From Primulina eburnea (lineage: Eukaryota > Streptophyta > Magnoliopsida > Lamiales > Gesneriaceae): a stretch of 64,000 nucleotides of DNA. Location: contig NC_133101.1 of NCBI RefSeq assembly GCF_022965805.1, positions 48,688,342-48,752,341 of the forward strand, read 5' to 3'. The position numbers and the translations under genes were made by a program. Under the pieces are notes generated by a model that saw only the letters and a program-made list of their open reading frames with translations, was not told where the DNA came from and searched no databases. Position 1 is the first letter of the stretch; each line of letters begins with the position of its first letter. Shown one piece after another: positions 54,278-64,000 of this stretch.

Positions 54278-56897
54278 ACCCATGCATTTATTTAATTTTT
54301 AAATATTTTATTTAAGTTTAAAATGATTTTAGTGATGCATGATTTATTTAAATTATATTATTTTAATGTTTATGTGATGCACGTTAAAATGTTTTTCAAG
54401 TTTCATGTTTCAGGCGATTACTCGATGCGGGATCGAGGAAAAGAGACCGGTGACGATTTTGGCGATTTTAAACGTGGTATCTTATTTTAAAGTTAAGGAT
54501 GTGGCATTTTAAATGTTTTATTTAGTTTTAGCATTTTTAAAGCCTAATTTAACTATTAGGCGATAGATTTTTAAAAGTTAGCAACATTGTGTTTTATTTT
54601 AAATTAGATTATTTTTGTAAATTGGGTGTTAGTTTACCATTTTTATTAGCTTGCTAATTGGTTTAACATTTTAAATAGCTTGATTAATTATTTCATTAAG
54701 CAATTTTTCTCCTAATTACTCACTCACACACGTTACACACACTCACACACACTTACACGTTTTTACACACACCAAAACACACACATTCAGATTTTTAATT
54801 TTTCTAAAGAGCAAAACTACGGTTCCTTGTTAGACAGCAGCCGCCCCATCCCCTCTATCATTCCAGCAATTTTCGTGAACTTTATTGCAAGATTTTAGTG
54901 CCACCATCGTTCTGGATCAAGCCTCGCACCATCTCCGCTTCAATATCGCCGTATCGTGAGTTTTTCACCTCAAAGGCACGTATATTCTATTATTTCTGCG
55001 TCAATCTCATCATATTATGCGTTGTGTTGTTATTTTTGCGTAAAAATACATGTGTGATGTGTAGAAGTTTGAGCAATTATGTCTATATCACTTTTGAAAC
55101 CATTTTTAGATCTAAAATTACGTTTTTACTGTCTTTTTAAATACTGCGATTTTTCGGTCGTGATTCTGAGAAAACTTTCCACACGAAAATTGTAGAACTT
55201 TTTGACACCTTCGATTTGACAGTAAATTTGAAATATTTGGACACAAATTGAGTGAGTTATGATGTTTTTCGTGGGACTGCTCAAACTGGGTTTTTCAGAA
55301 AATTATGCATTGATGTGTTCTTGAATTTTATGGTTGCAAGCTTCGTTGGGAATCGACTGGTGATCGTTACTGCGTATAGGTATATTGTTAATGATGTTGG
55401 GATGGTTATTGATGTTTCGTTTCATGTCGTTAGGCACTTGGGAGAATGAGTAATCATGAAAATCGTTTCGTTGTCAAAAATTGTGTTTACGGGTTTATCG
55501 GTTTCACAAGTGGTTTGGGTCAATTGCATAGGCTTGAGTCAGTGTTATAGTATCTTAAGATGGGTCTCGTGGTGTCGGTTCATAGTCCGTACATTTGAGT
55601 GTAGAATGTTAAACAACACTTGCTCAGAAATTCTCGTGGGTTTTCTCCAACCGCGGGAACACGGACCAGAGCACGAGGTCCGTGCCTTTATTCTCTTCTC
55701 GGTGTCAATTTTACGAGGCCACACGGACCCCGACCCCGACACGGACCCTGTGCTAGGGTCCGTGCCCTTCATTCTTCTCGGTAGGTCTTGTAGCGAACCT
55801 ACACGGACCCGTAGCCAGACCTGGGCACGGGGTCCGTGTATCACCTGTTTTGGGAAAATTTTATTGTGTCATTTGTAGTTTCATGTCATGGTTTAGTACG
55901 ATGATTAAATGAGGTCATGTCCCGAGCGTTTTAGAATTCCTTAAGCTATTTAATTGATTCGGGTGAGTACGATTACCTACGTCTAAGTTATGCAAATTAA
56001 GTATTTAAATTCATGTTAATTAATATGTGCATCAACAGCCCCAAACGAAATCCAATGAATCCCTCAACGCCAAGTAAGTATGTTGACGCGCAAGAAAATA
56101 TTTTCAAGTTTTTGAGGTATGCTAAATGTCTTGTGACCAATTTATGTATGGGGTCGGAAAGCGTTAAATCATGAACGAGGACCAACCCACCCCGTTAAAT
56201 TATGAACAAGTTTAGATCAAGATTGGAAAGCGTTAACTCATGAACGGGGACCAATCAAGCCGTTAAATTATGAACGGGGATCTCATGTATGTGACAGTGG
56301 ATCTTCCCTGTCAGTCCAGTACTGTGATTTAGTATGATCATGTGATTATGTTATAGGTCACTTGCTTTGAAACATGCCTCTACGCAAAATGATGAAGTTA
56401 TGTATGTTCAAGTATTTTCAAGTATGCAACCACGTTTAAGAAAAATTTATGTTGATGGCACGTCTAAGTATGTATGTATGTATGTATGTATGTTCAGGTT
56501 TTGATATGCAAGTTCAAGTTTTAAGTATGTATGTTCTATTTTAAAGTTGTATGTGATTTTATTATGCAGTACTTGTTACTTCCAGTTTATACGTGTTGAG
56601 TCTTTAGACTCACTAGACTTGATCGATGCAGGTGAGGATGTTTATGAGGAGACTGAAGGTGGGGACCAAGGAACAGGTTTGGACTGAGCGGGAGGCTAAA
56701 CCCGAGGACCGCAATGTTTTAAGTTTATGAAAACATTCAATACTTTTGTCAAATTTTAAATTTCAAATATTTTGTTACAACTACTTGTGAGACGTACAGT
56801 TTATCTCTTTTTATCGAATTTTGAATGTTCACGTTTCAATTAAGAAAATTTTAAATTTTTCCGCAAATTTCGAGTAGTAAAAGTACGATACGTTACA
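54278..56897 (+). mobile_element. Long Ty3/gypsy-type LTR, copy D
   Basis: From AACCCATGCATTTA at about 54278 it follows the LTR of copies A-C in reverse orientation: ATGAAACTTG-type stretch, GATTACTCGATGCGGGATCG, GT/CA-rich tract, GCACCATCTCCGC region, minisatellite and four AACG repeats. It then continues to CCGCAAATTTCGAG and ends CGATACGTTACA at 56897. The first 25 or so bases are missing and no target duplication was found, so the left end is degraded. It supplies the 3' part of the family LTR that copy A has outside the window. Frames at 54898-55878 are non-coding. Confidence 0.82.
55664..55840. repeat. GC-rich hairpin-type minisatellite units in LTR copy D
   Basis: Three diverged units contain CACGGACC...GGTCCGTG pairs (about 55664-55684, 55721-55768 and 55801-55838). 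They correspond to the 74-bp units at 2550-2890, but copy number and spacing differ. Confidence 0.82.
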
Positions 56898-57108
56898 AAA
56901 AGTATCGTATTTTTAGTTTTTGTGAATATTGATATTTTTGGTAAAGCTAAGAAACAAGCTATACGTTACTCTTGCTATCAAAATATTAATAAAGTCTAAA
57001 CATCATTGCAACATGTTAATTTACATACATTCTATGTAATGTATTTAGGTAGCACATACTTAGAAAATACAAAAAGCTTAGTTATGTTTCTATTATTGCA
57101 AGATCACT

Positions 57109-57989
57109 TCATTCTTCGTTTCTGCCTGTGGGTTTGTACTTGAAGAAAACAAATCCTGTAGTAAAGTGAGCTAGATTCTAGTTTATTAACTGGTGCTCAA
57201 TTGTAAAAACTTAACTTATTATAAATAAAAAAAGCTAGAAAATTTAATTATATTATTTTAGCTTATTAGAAATAAACAGCTGGTGAAAATGTGGAGATTT
57301 TATTTAATTTTTTTCTTCTACTAATGAAGACAAACTATTATTCATAGGCAATCATAAGTAACCATACATTTGCAAAAGATATATCATATATTGATATTTA
57401 CTCAGCATATCTGTGATTGAAAGGTTATATATATCATTTATTGACTAAAATTAGAAACAAACTAAATACATTTGCCATTAGCCAGATCATTAATAACATG
57501 TTAAATCAGATATAGCCTAAAATATTTAAAAATAGATATATTAAATAGAAACAAATGGTATATCAAAAACATTAGAAAAGTTATTTATGTATTGCAACAG
57601 GAAAAAGGTGATCAAGTATAAAAAAATAAAATAAAGACAACTTCTACACATGTAGGTTCTGTATAAGAATTTTTATTATTATTAACATGTTGATATAAAT
57701 GTTTTTGAATTAAACGATTTTTAGACTATAAGATAGCTATTCTAGTATCTGTTTAATATACATACTGGATTTGCCGGATAATGTTGATATCTAGCTCTGT
57801 TTAAATATCAGCTGCGTAATCTAGTAGAAGAAAAACCTTTGATTCCATGGTAAGTGCTCTTCGTAAGATAATGGCCCATACCGGATTTGAGTAAAATCTT
57901 TTTATTAGTTCTTCAACTTCTTTTTGAAATAGAGAGTTGTAGTAATATTGGGTACAGTCGATACAATCACAGTACTGATTGTTTTCCAT
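57109..57989 (-). pseudogene. Small two-exon gene, copy 1, broken by a nonsense codon
   Basis: Exon 1 is 57989-57766 and exon 2 is 57138-57109 (minus strand). Exon 1 reads MENNQYCDCIDC, then VEELIKRFYSNPVWA, then MESKVFLLLDYAADI, and is stopped by TAA at 57803-57801 where copy 2 has GAA. The donor CA|GTATGT is shared with copy 2. The exon 2 acceptor has changed from CAGG to CAAG, which shifts the join by one base. The aligned exon 2 peptide YKPTGRNEE-stop is still readable. I do not recognise the family. It could be an expressed short protein, but comparison with copy 2 favours a pseudogene. Confidence 0.6.
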
Positions 57990-58303
57990 TAGATTTTTTG
58001 AAAGAAAAGTATTCAAATGTTAAAGCAAATAATTGTAAAATAGTAGAGAATAGATAAGCTTATATATATATATCATATAGAGAGAGGTGAGTCATAGATG
58101 ATTTATGACACATGGTATGATTGTCATAATAATTAAAAAGAAGTCATGCGCAGGCTAAAGCATGCTAGCATAATATTAATAAAGTGTAGATATTATAACA
58201 ATATGATAAATTTATACATATGCTAGCTATGAAATTTTTGCAGGTAGCACATACTTAGAAAGCATAAAAAGTTTAGTTATGTTCATATTATTACAAGTTG
58301 ATT

Positions 58304-58823
58304 TCATTCTTCGTCTCTAGCTGTTGAGTTGTACCTGAAGAAAACAAATCAGATAATAAAGTGAGTTAACTTCTAGCATATTGATCGTGATCCAATTATA
58401 AAAATTTAATTAAATGCGAAAGAAAATATTAAGAAATTCTAGTCATATCACTAATGTAAAGAATAAAATAAAAGCAAGCACTATAATAGAAGGTTTTGTT
58501 GAATGTAATTCAGAGTTCTTAGTAGGTCCATATTAATTTTTCGTAATTAAACATTTTTAGACTGTAAGATAAATTTTTTACTATTTGCTTATGTACATAC
58601 TGAGCTGGGTGGATAATGTTGAGATTCAGCTCTGTTTCGATATCGGCTGTATAGTCTAGCAGAAGAAAAAGCTTTGATTCCATATTAAGTGCTCTTCGGA
58701 AGATGATGGCCCATACCGGGTTTGAGAAAAACCTTTTCATCAGTTCTTCGACTTCTTTTGAAATAGAATGTTGTAATAACATTGGCTGCAGTCGATACAT
58801 TCACAGTAAGGATTGTTTTCCAT
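58304..58823 (-). pseudogene. Small two-exon gene, copy 2, broken by a 1-bp deletion
   Basis: Exon 1 is 58823-58601 and exon 2 is 58334-58304 (minus strand). Exon 1 starts MENNPYCECIDC and loses one A in an A-run near 58755 relative to copy 1. This shifts the frame before the conserved VEELMKRFFSNPVWA block, which stays open in the next frame through TADIETELNLNIIHPAQ to the donor CA|GTATGT. With the acceptor TTCAG|G the phase fits the exon 2 peptide YNSTARDEE-stop. The ungapped ancestor would have encoded about 84 residues with a Cys-rich N-terminus. Function unknown. Confidence 0.6.
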
Positions 58824-59364
58824 TAGAGTTGGTTTAGAAACAGTAAATGTAGATATTGAAGAAATAGTACTGAAATTTTCAAATATTTTATCGTAAGGTA
58901 AAAGAAGGTAAATGAACTTATATATGTTGTTTGAGTTAGAGTGAAGTCATAGATGGAGCATGACACATGTTGTGATTTTTTTTTGCCACCTCAATAAAAA
59001 TAGATTAGTCATTTCTAACTATTGACAAGTGTTAGACCATAAGTTATTGTTTTAAAATAAAATAGAAAGCTTAGTAATCATATTATTTATTGTATTTTGC
59101 CAGGTGTAATGTCTTAGAAAAGTTATATATAAGTTGTTAAGTTTAGGTTTAGAAGGACTGAGTATTGGTACGAATAACAAAGCATTACTGTCTACAACAA
59201 AGTTGTGATGAAGTATGTAGTTAAAAAACAGTTTCAAATTTGTCTTTTTTTGGATGAAATTATTTTAAATGACTGAATATTGCTAACATTTCTTATTTCG
59301 TTTGGTGTACAAAAATAATATAGCAATATTTAGTTGTAAGTTGAGGATAAAATATGATGCTATG

Positions 59365-60111
59365 TGATGAAATCCGGATGAAATGGGAGCTGGTCAGGTG
59401 CTCCACCGGATCAAATCAATAATTTTGTTCAGAAAACTGAGCAAAGTAGATGAATCTGTGAGCTGTAGCTTCCCCTGTGACCTGCAGACAAGGAGATAAC
59501 AACGTGAATAGGCACCGGAGGGGTGTCCGACGTGGCAACTCCGATGTTTAAATCAGTGAGGAGCTCAAGCAAGAAACCAATGTAACCAAATGATAGTTTT
59601 GATAATGTTGTAAGAGTATAGGCGATAAATGAATGAATGAATCCCCAATGTAAAGAAAGAACCTGGTATTTATAGTAGGATAAGTAACGATGACCTCGTT
59701 CTTCGTGCTACCTAATAATTATAGTAGGGCGGCTGATTGTACCTTATATCCTGATACGTCAAATCATATACTAGTCACATCCCGCCTGTCTGATTTTTTC
59801 ATCCATTTAGTGTCAGAGATAGGTCGGCGTCATTAAATGCGGTGCTTATATCGATGAGGCTCGGGTAGAATGCTTCTCGAGAAATTATAAGAGAGCCCGG
59901 GAATCCAATACCCCGGGGAGGTTATGTTCCGAGTGTTTCAATGGCCTGACCTTCTGATAAACCATCTCCATAGATCCTCCCTGTCCTTGAGCTATCCTCT
60001 CAATGTCTCGGGTTGCTTGAGATCCGGCTTCTGTGCAGATCTTCGCCCTCTTGGTCCGGATTTATCCATGACCCGGGCACTATGCATGGCCTGGGACATC
60101 CCGAGGTATCA
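59365..60111 (-). mobile_element. 747-bp solo LTR with target-site duplication
   Basis: The minus strand begins TGATACCTCGGGATG at 60111 and ends CCGGATTTCATCA at 59365. CTATG flanks it at 59360-59364 and 60112-60116. A TATA-like ACTATAAATACC lies at about 59668-59679 on the minus strand, with the GC-rich U3 to its right. No PBS adjoins it. Superfamily is not certain; the layout resembles Ty3/gypsy Tat-type LTRs. Confidence 0.83.
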
Positions 60112-60116
60112 CTATG

Positions 60117-61599
60117 TAAATAATGTTGAAAAGTTTTGGATATGATAGAGCATGATATGGTATCATTTAATACAGCTTTAACAATTTTTAGTTGTACAAG
60201 TATCTTATAGTTGATTTTATAATTTTGAAAATGTATCTGTGTACATGCTTTTTAACGTTTTGGTTGGAAATTTTTTTCCATATTTCTCAAAATTATACCT
60301 TTTCTTTACGCAAAATAAAAAGAAATAATTTTTTAAATTGGTTTATTTTCTCAAATACAACAAAGCCAAATTTTGCAGATCTATAACAATTAGCTTAAAA
60401 CCATTTCACAAGAATAACAAAGACTTTAAATCCCTTATATCAAATCCAAGCTAGATTCTCTGGTTGTCTGAGCTATGCGTTAAAATAGAAACCAAAAAAC
60501 CAAAAAATCCCAAAGCATAAGAAACACAAGCATAAAAACGGAGATCGAACAAAAAAAAATACAAAATCCCAAAAACCACTGCATAAGCAACAAAAAGACA
60601 AATAAAATGCAGGACACTGGTAACAAGACGAAAAAAATCCGAGGGAGGGAGGAAAAAGCGAGCTAACCCACAAATTTCTGTTGGAATCCAGGAAGAGAAA
60701 CACACGTGAAGCCGAAGCCGAAGGGCCTAAAAAATCAAGGAAATCAATATAGTCATCCGAATCCTCCAAGCACGGACAAACAAGCATTAAAACCAGGTGC
60801 ATTATAAATAACTGGGAAGGTGAAACGAAGTATTCCCAAAAAATTCTAACAATTGTACCTCAATCAGACAACAAGAAACATAACAAGGAGCAAACGAGAA
60901 ACCTTAACAAATCTGATCTTTCTACAAAAGAAAATAATTACATGATATTCAGGCATGTTAGCCTAACAAGAAAATAAAATACTTTACAAACAAAAATGCA
61001 GAATTGAAAGGGACATGCTTTACGGATCAGAATCAAATGACGCAAAGAATAAACCGTACGAGTGGACGACCCGAGAACCCACCATAATGGTATAATCCCT
61101 CGCATTGCCCAAAAAAACATAAACAAAATACAATCATTTCAAGAAAAGACAAGAAAACTTCTTCAGAGTTATGTCCGAGAAACACAATTAGTCAATTTGA
61201 TATAAAATCCAATATATCCCAAAATCACTTAACAGAAGGTACCATCAAGAAGCATAGAAACCTAATGTGAAGAACATCACCTAAAAAAGGGCGAACAACA
61301 TATTTCCTGGGAAAGAAAACAAATTATCCCAAACAAAAACGAGCGAAGAACACCATATTCAAACAAATCCAAGGAGAACAGGCACCAAATTGACGCTTTC
61401 CAAACCAAAGGAGGTCGCGCCGTGGGCAAAACGGTAAACACAGAAAGACGTGACCTAAAAAAGGGTGAACAACGTATTTCCGAAGCAAAGGAGAGCGAAA
61501 CACAGGCCGGACGATGCACAAAGAAAACCGGAAGGTAGACGGCGATAGGGAAGAAGACGAGCAACGAACAAGGAGGAGGAGGGAAGTCTTTTCTGGTTT
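60117..61599. other. No recognisable gene; C/T-rich minus strand
   Basis: The minus strand has pyrimidine-rich UTR-like sequence with several open frames of low-complexity Phe/Leu/Cys/Ser composition that match nothing. A direct repeat (ACCTAAAAAAGGG..GAACAAC) occurs at about 61279 and 61453. It could be the 5' flank or internal region of a decayed element. Confidence 0.4.
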
Positions 61600-61731
61600 C
61601 TCCCATGCAAATGATCGATGCAATTTTTTAATATACATATAGTTTTTACAGGAAGCAAAATCGTTGCCATCAAATTTTTCGATCTCATATGCCAAAACTT
61701 CTTCAATAGCTACTGCTTTTAAATTCAACAT
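61600..61731 (-). pseudogene. Copia gag N-terminal fragment
   Basis: From ATG at 61731 the minus strand reads MLNLKAVAIEEVLAYEIEKF, then DGNDFASCKNYMY and KKLHRSF, which is the start of a Copia Gag (the F-DG-N-F motif then W/C-K and the KKLH block). TATCAAAGAG just upstream, at about 61734-61743, resembles a decayed PBS. The Trp usual in the motif is replaced by Cys. Homology fades after about 61600. Confidence 0.55.
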
Positions 61732-62009
61732 GACTCTTTGATACTCGACGTCTGGGTTGTGTCCACTTGACACAATCGCAAATTTTCATTGAAAACAAAG
61801 ATAATTTTACGAGAACATGATCCCTCGCTGAACTCTTCTCTTGTCACTCTCAATCTCTCTTTATTCGTGAATTCTAACACGTGACTATCAACAAATATAA
61901 ATAGTATCAGAGCTATATTAATTTAATAAATAATTAAGCTCTACACTTATTAACATGCAGAATGATAAAAATTATAACATATACCTGCAATCACTCCCCT
62001 TGGTACATC

Positions 62010-62480
62010 GTTAACTTGATCTTGAGTCAACACATGAACTCGAACTTATTGTGGCCTTAGGAAATGATGCTGAGTGGGGTCTTTGGGTGGTGGGTAGCTG
62101 AACTGTTGGATCGATTGTGAAGTAGCATACAATCTGACTGCTGGTCCTCGGGGAACCCGACTGAACTGTGGTGGCTGAAAATATTATCTCCCATAAATAG
62201 AGCATACCCTTGCATAATGTTCAAGTTGTTGACAAACATGGGAAGTCCCCTGAACCCCAACACATTGTGCACTAAAATGTTTTCTACCACAACAGTCGCA
62301 AATATCCCACTAAACCACTCAAATGAACCTCCTCCACAATGACTACTGGAACTGGAAGAACTGTATCGAGACTTTTTCTTGAACTTTTTTTCCTTTTTCC
62401 TCTGCTACATTGGCTGCTGATATGACCGTGGAGGTTGGTACTGTGGTATACACAATGGTTATGGATATAATACTCCTGAA
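62010..62480 (-). pseudogene. Ty3/gypsy gag C-terminal fragment
   Basis: The minus strand carries a Lys-rich stretch (KKEKKFKKKSRYSSSSS), then the zinc-knuckle pair CDCCGRKHFSAQC and HVCQQLEHYARVC, spread over frames with stops. It resembles the gag zinc-knuckle region at 46618-46710, where CGGRHLTAQC occurs, so it comes from a related gypsy group. Nothing upstream or downstream completes the gene. Confidence 0.65.
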
Positions 62481-63815
62481 CCCATGATGAACAGAAGGTG
62501 CAATTGATTGTGGTCCTCCCCGTAGTGGAAAATCAGACAGAGTTTGGTTTATTGAGGGTGATAGTGGAAAGTCAGTCCAATAAGAACATATAAGTTACCA
62601 CAAAATCTTACATGAGAGGAGGGAGGGCAAAAAAGTATGATGATATTGATGGCCATGGACAAGGCTTGATATGTGTAATAAGTGTGTCGTTTGTTTTGTC
62701 AATCAAGTTGAGTTCAGTTTTTCGAGGATGATGTCGTAAAAGCAGTCAAATAAGAACATATAAGTTCCTACAAAACCGAATAAGAGAGAGGGGAAACAAA
62801 AATGTATGTAGATGGGCCAGGAGCATAATATGTGTATAACTCTCAAAACAGTCCCATGTGCTTAACCTTATACCCTTCTCTACTAATATTGGATGAATGC
62901 AGCTCGATCAACGGGTCTTCAAAAGCTTAAAATGAAAGGCTTAATCTTATGGTTACAAGATATGTCTATTCTCCATTTCATCATATACTCCATTTCGACA
63001 TGTATTACACCTCTTTGCTTTTTATTTCACCTACCATATATATTTCTCTACGCCACTTTCCACCTTATTCTTCTTCTTCTCTTTCTTTCGTTTTTTCAAC
63101 TTTTCATACAATATTTTTCTCTTGTGATTGTCTTTTTCTTTTATCATATCAGGTGCAAAAAAAGTCGTTATCTCGAGGGTAAGGGATAATGTACTGGCCA
63201 TAGAACCAGGTAGTTGATTTGGGATTGTAAAACGATGCCGATCGAATGGGGGTTAATCATGTGATTTTGGTCATGCCATTTGTTTTCAAATAAGCTCGAT
63301 AGGGTGACTGATGACTGCCTAAAAAATTCCCAAGTCAGTACGTTTCATTCTTTTTCGATTCGTAAGCTATATTTGTGAACGTTCTGGACTATTTCACCTC
63401 AACATATGTCATTAGACAAAACTAACATCTCTCAGACATTGTACACCTCTCGCTGATTCACAAAATTCGTATATTTTGACCGAGGTGCTCGAAATGCGGG
63501 TTAAAATCATGACATGTAAACGACTAGTGTGTTAAAGTCTCTTAATCACAAATATATTGTTTTTGACTCTTTCCTAAACAAGTCAATCTTACTAGTAATT
63601 AAAAAAAGTCTTGGAGTTGATTGATATTTTACATAATCACATATGACAATTGCATTAGAAAAAAAAATTCCGCCTTACACTTTTAAACTACAAAACGCTA
63701 AGTTCTAAATGGCATGTATCTTTGCAAAAGTTCTTCCACTCCCCAATAATTTAATCCAACACCGATCATAGTGGTTTTCGTACATAGAAAGTAAAATGAG
63801 GAAAAACGTAATGCA
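62481..63815. other. No gene seen; local duplication
   Basis: A block around AATAAGAACATATAAGTT occurs at about 62579 and 62749, each followed by ACAAAA and a GAGAGG-type purine stretch, so about 110 bp is duplicated with divergence. The pyrimidine-rich stretch at 62990-63150 gives open frames of low-complexity membrane-like composition, not convincing as genes. Confidence 0.45.
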
Positions 63816-63820
63816 CAAAA

Positions 63821-64000
63821 TGTTGGATCTCGGTTTTCTCTCGTGCCCAAAACGTAGCGATAGTTTTAAAATTTTTATTTTGACGTTCAAATATTTTGGA
63901 CACTCGTATGGTTTTATAAATTAAACATACATAGGATGTTTAAAATTTTTACCTTTAGTGAAAATTCACTTTGCATCAATCAACTACTCTGGTATTAACG
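63821..64000 (-). mobile_element. LTR end of the Copia-2 family, runs off the right edge
   Basis: The minus strand ends ACCGAGATCCAACA at 63821, the same terminus as the LTRs at 30904 and 36684. The preceding 180 bp match, including GTGCCCAAAAC-like and CATCCTATGTATGTTT blocks. No PBS follows the terminus, so it is a 3' LTR or solo LTR inserted in the minus orientation. Confidence 0.85.

Noticed and set aside
60451..61606. Minus-strand Phe/Leu/Cys-rich frames that look membrane-like
   Set aside because: Low-complexity pyrimidine-rich DNA gives such frames by chance; they overlap in several frames and contain a nucleotide-level direct repeat.
61900..61925. TAGTATCAGAGCT as a second, plus-strand PBS
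   Set aside because: It resembles a PBS but no LTR terminus or gag could be linked to it on the plus strand.
62893..63189. Plus-strand hydrophobic frame of 98 residues
   Set aside because: Two overlapping frames are open because the DNA is a TTC/TCT-rich tract; no start context or family match.

Overview
The window is plant nuclear DNA, most likely from a eudicot: it is AT-rich, intron-bearing and dominated by LTR retrotransposons that carry plant initiator-tRNA-Met primer binding sites (TGGTATCAGAGC). Only one host gene can be followed from start to stop: a nine-exon gene at 9432-13709 (+) for a two-RRM RNA-binding protein of the Arabidopsis At3g21215 type. Everything else is transposable elements, their fragments and gene relics. 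I found no bacterial-type operon, CRISPR array, rRNA gene or convincing tRNA gene, and no clearly new biological system. The most unusual host feature is an AT-AC (U12-type) intron in the RRM gene.

Layout. 1-2026: 5' end of a minus-strand Ty3/gypsy element (gag, PBS, LTR), inserted into an older minus-strand LTR (2027-4326). Two more truncated copies of that LTR follow (4327-4884 and 4885-7137); the last holds a Copia solo LTR (5566-6511). 8115-9261: non-autonomous hAT-like element just upstream of the RRM gene. A second hAT-like element (10782-11859) lies in intron 4. 13710-17572: downstream flank with weak exon relics. 17573-18122: CACTA remnant. 18123-22504: Copia element 1. 22505-29530: 3' part of an Athila-like Ty3/gypsy element, split by a 3.1-kb solo LTR (25786-28910). 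29539-36684: Copia element 2, heavily decayed. 37165-42182: Copia element 3, complete with both LTRs and a 5-bp target duplication, inside what may be a host gene relic (an exon at 42505-42599). 42985-52819: two defective Ty3/gypsy elements in inverted orientation, the right one carrying a nested Copia solo LTR (50443-51856). 54278-56897: a plus-strand LTR related to those at 2027-7137. 57109-58823: a tandem pair of small two-exon minus-strand genes, each broken differently. 59365-60111: another solo LTR. 61600-62500: Copia and gypsy gag fragments. 63821-64000: minus-strand LTR end of the Copia-2 family.

How it works together. The elements record nested insertion, solo-LTR formation and internal deletion. 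Almost all coding parts are broken by stops and frameshifts, so only the RRM gene is likely to make a functional host protein. Its promoter side and intron 4 have both taken in hAT-like DNA. The gypsy gag at the left edge is open throughout the visible part and may belong to a younger element.
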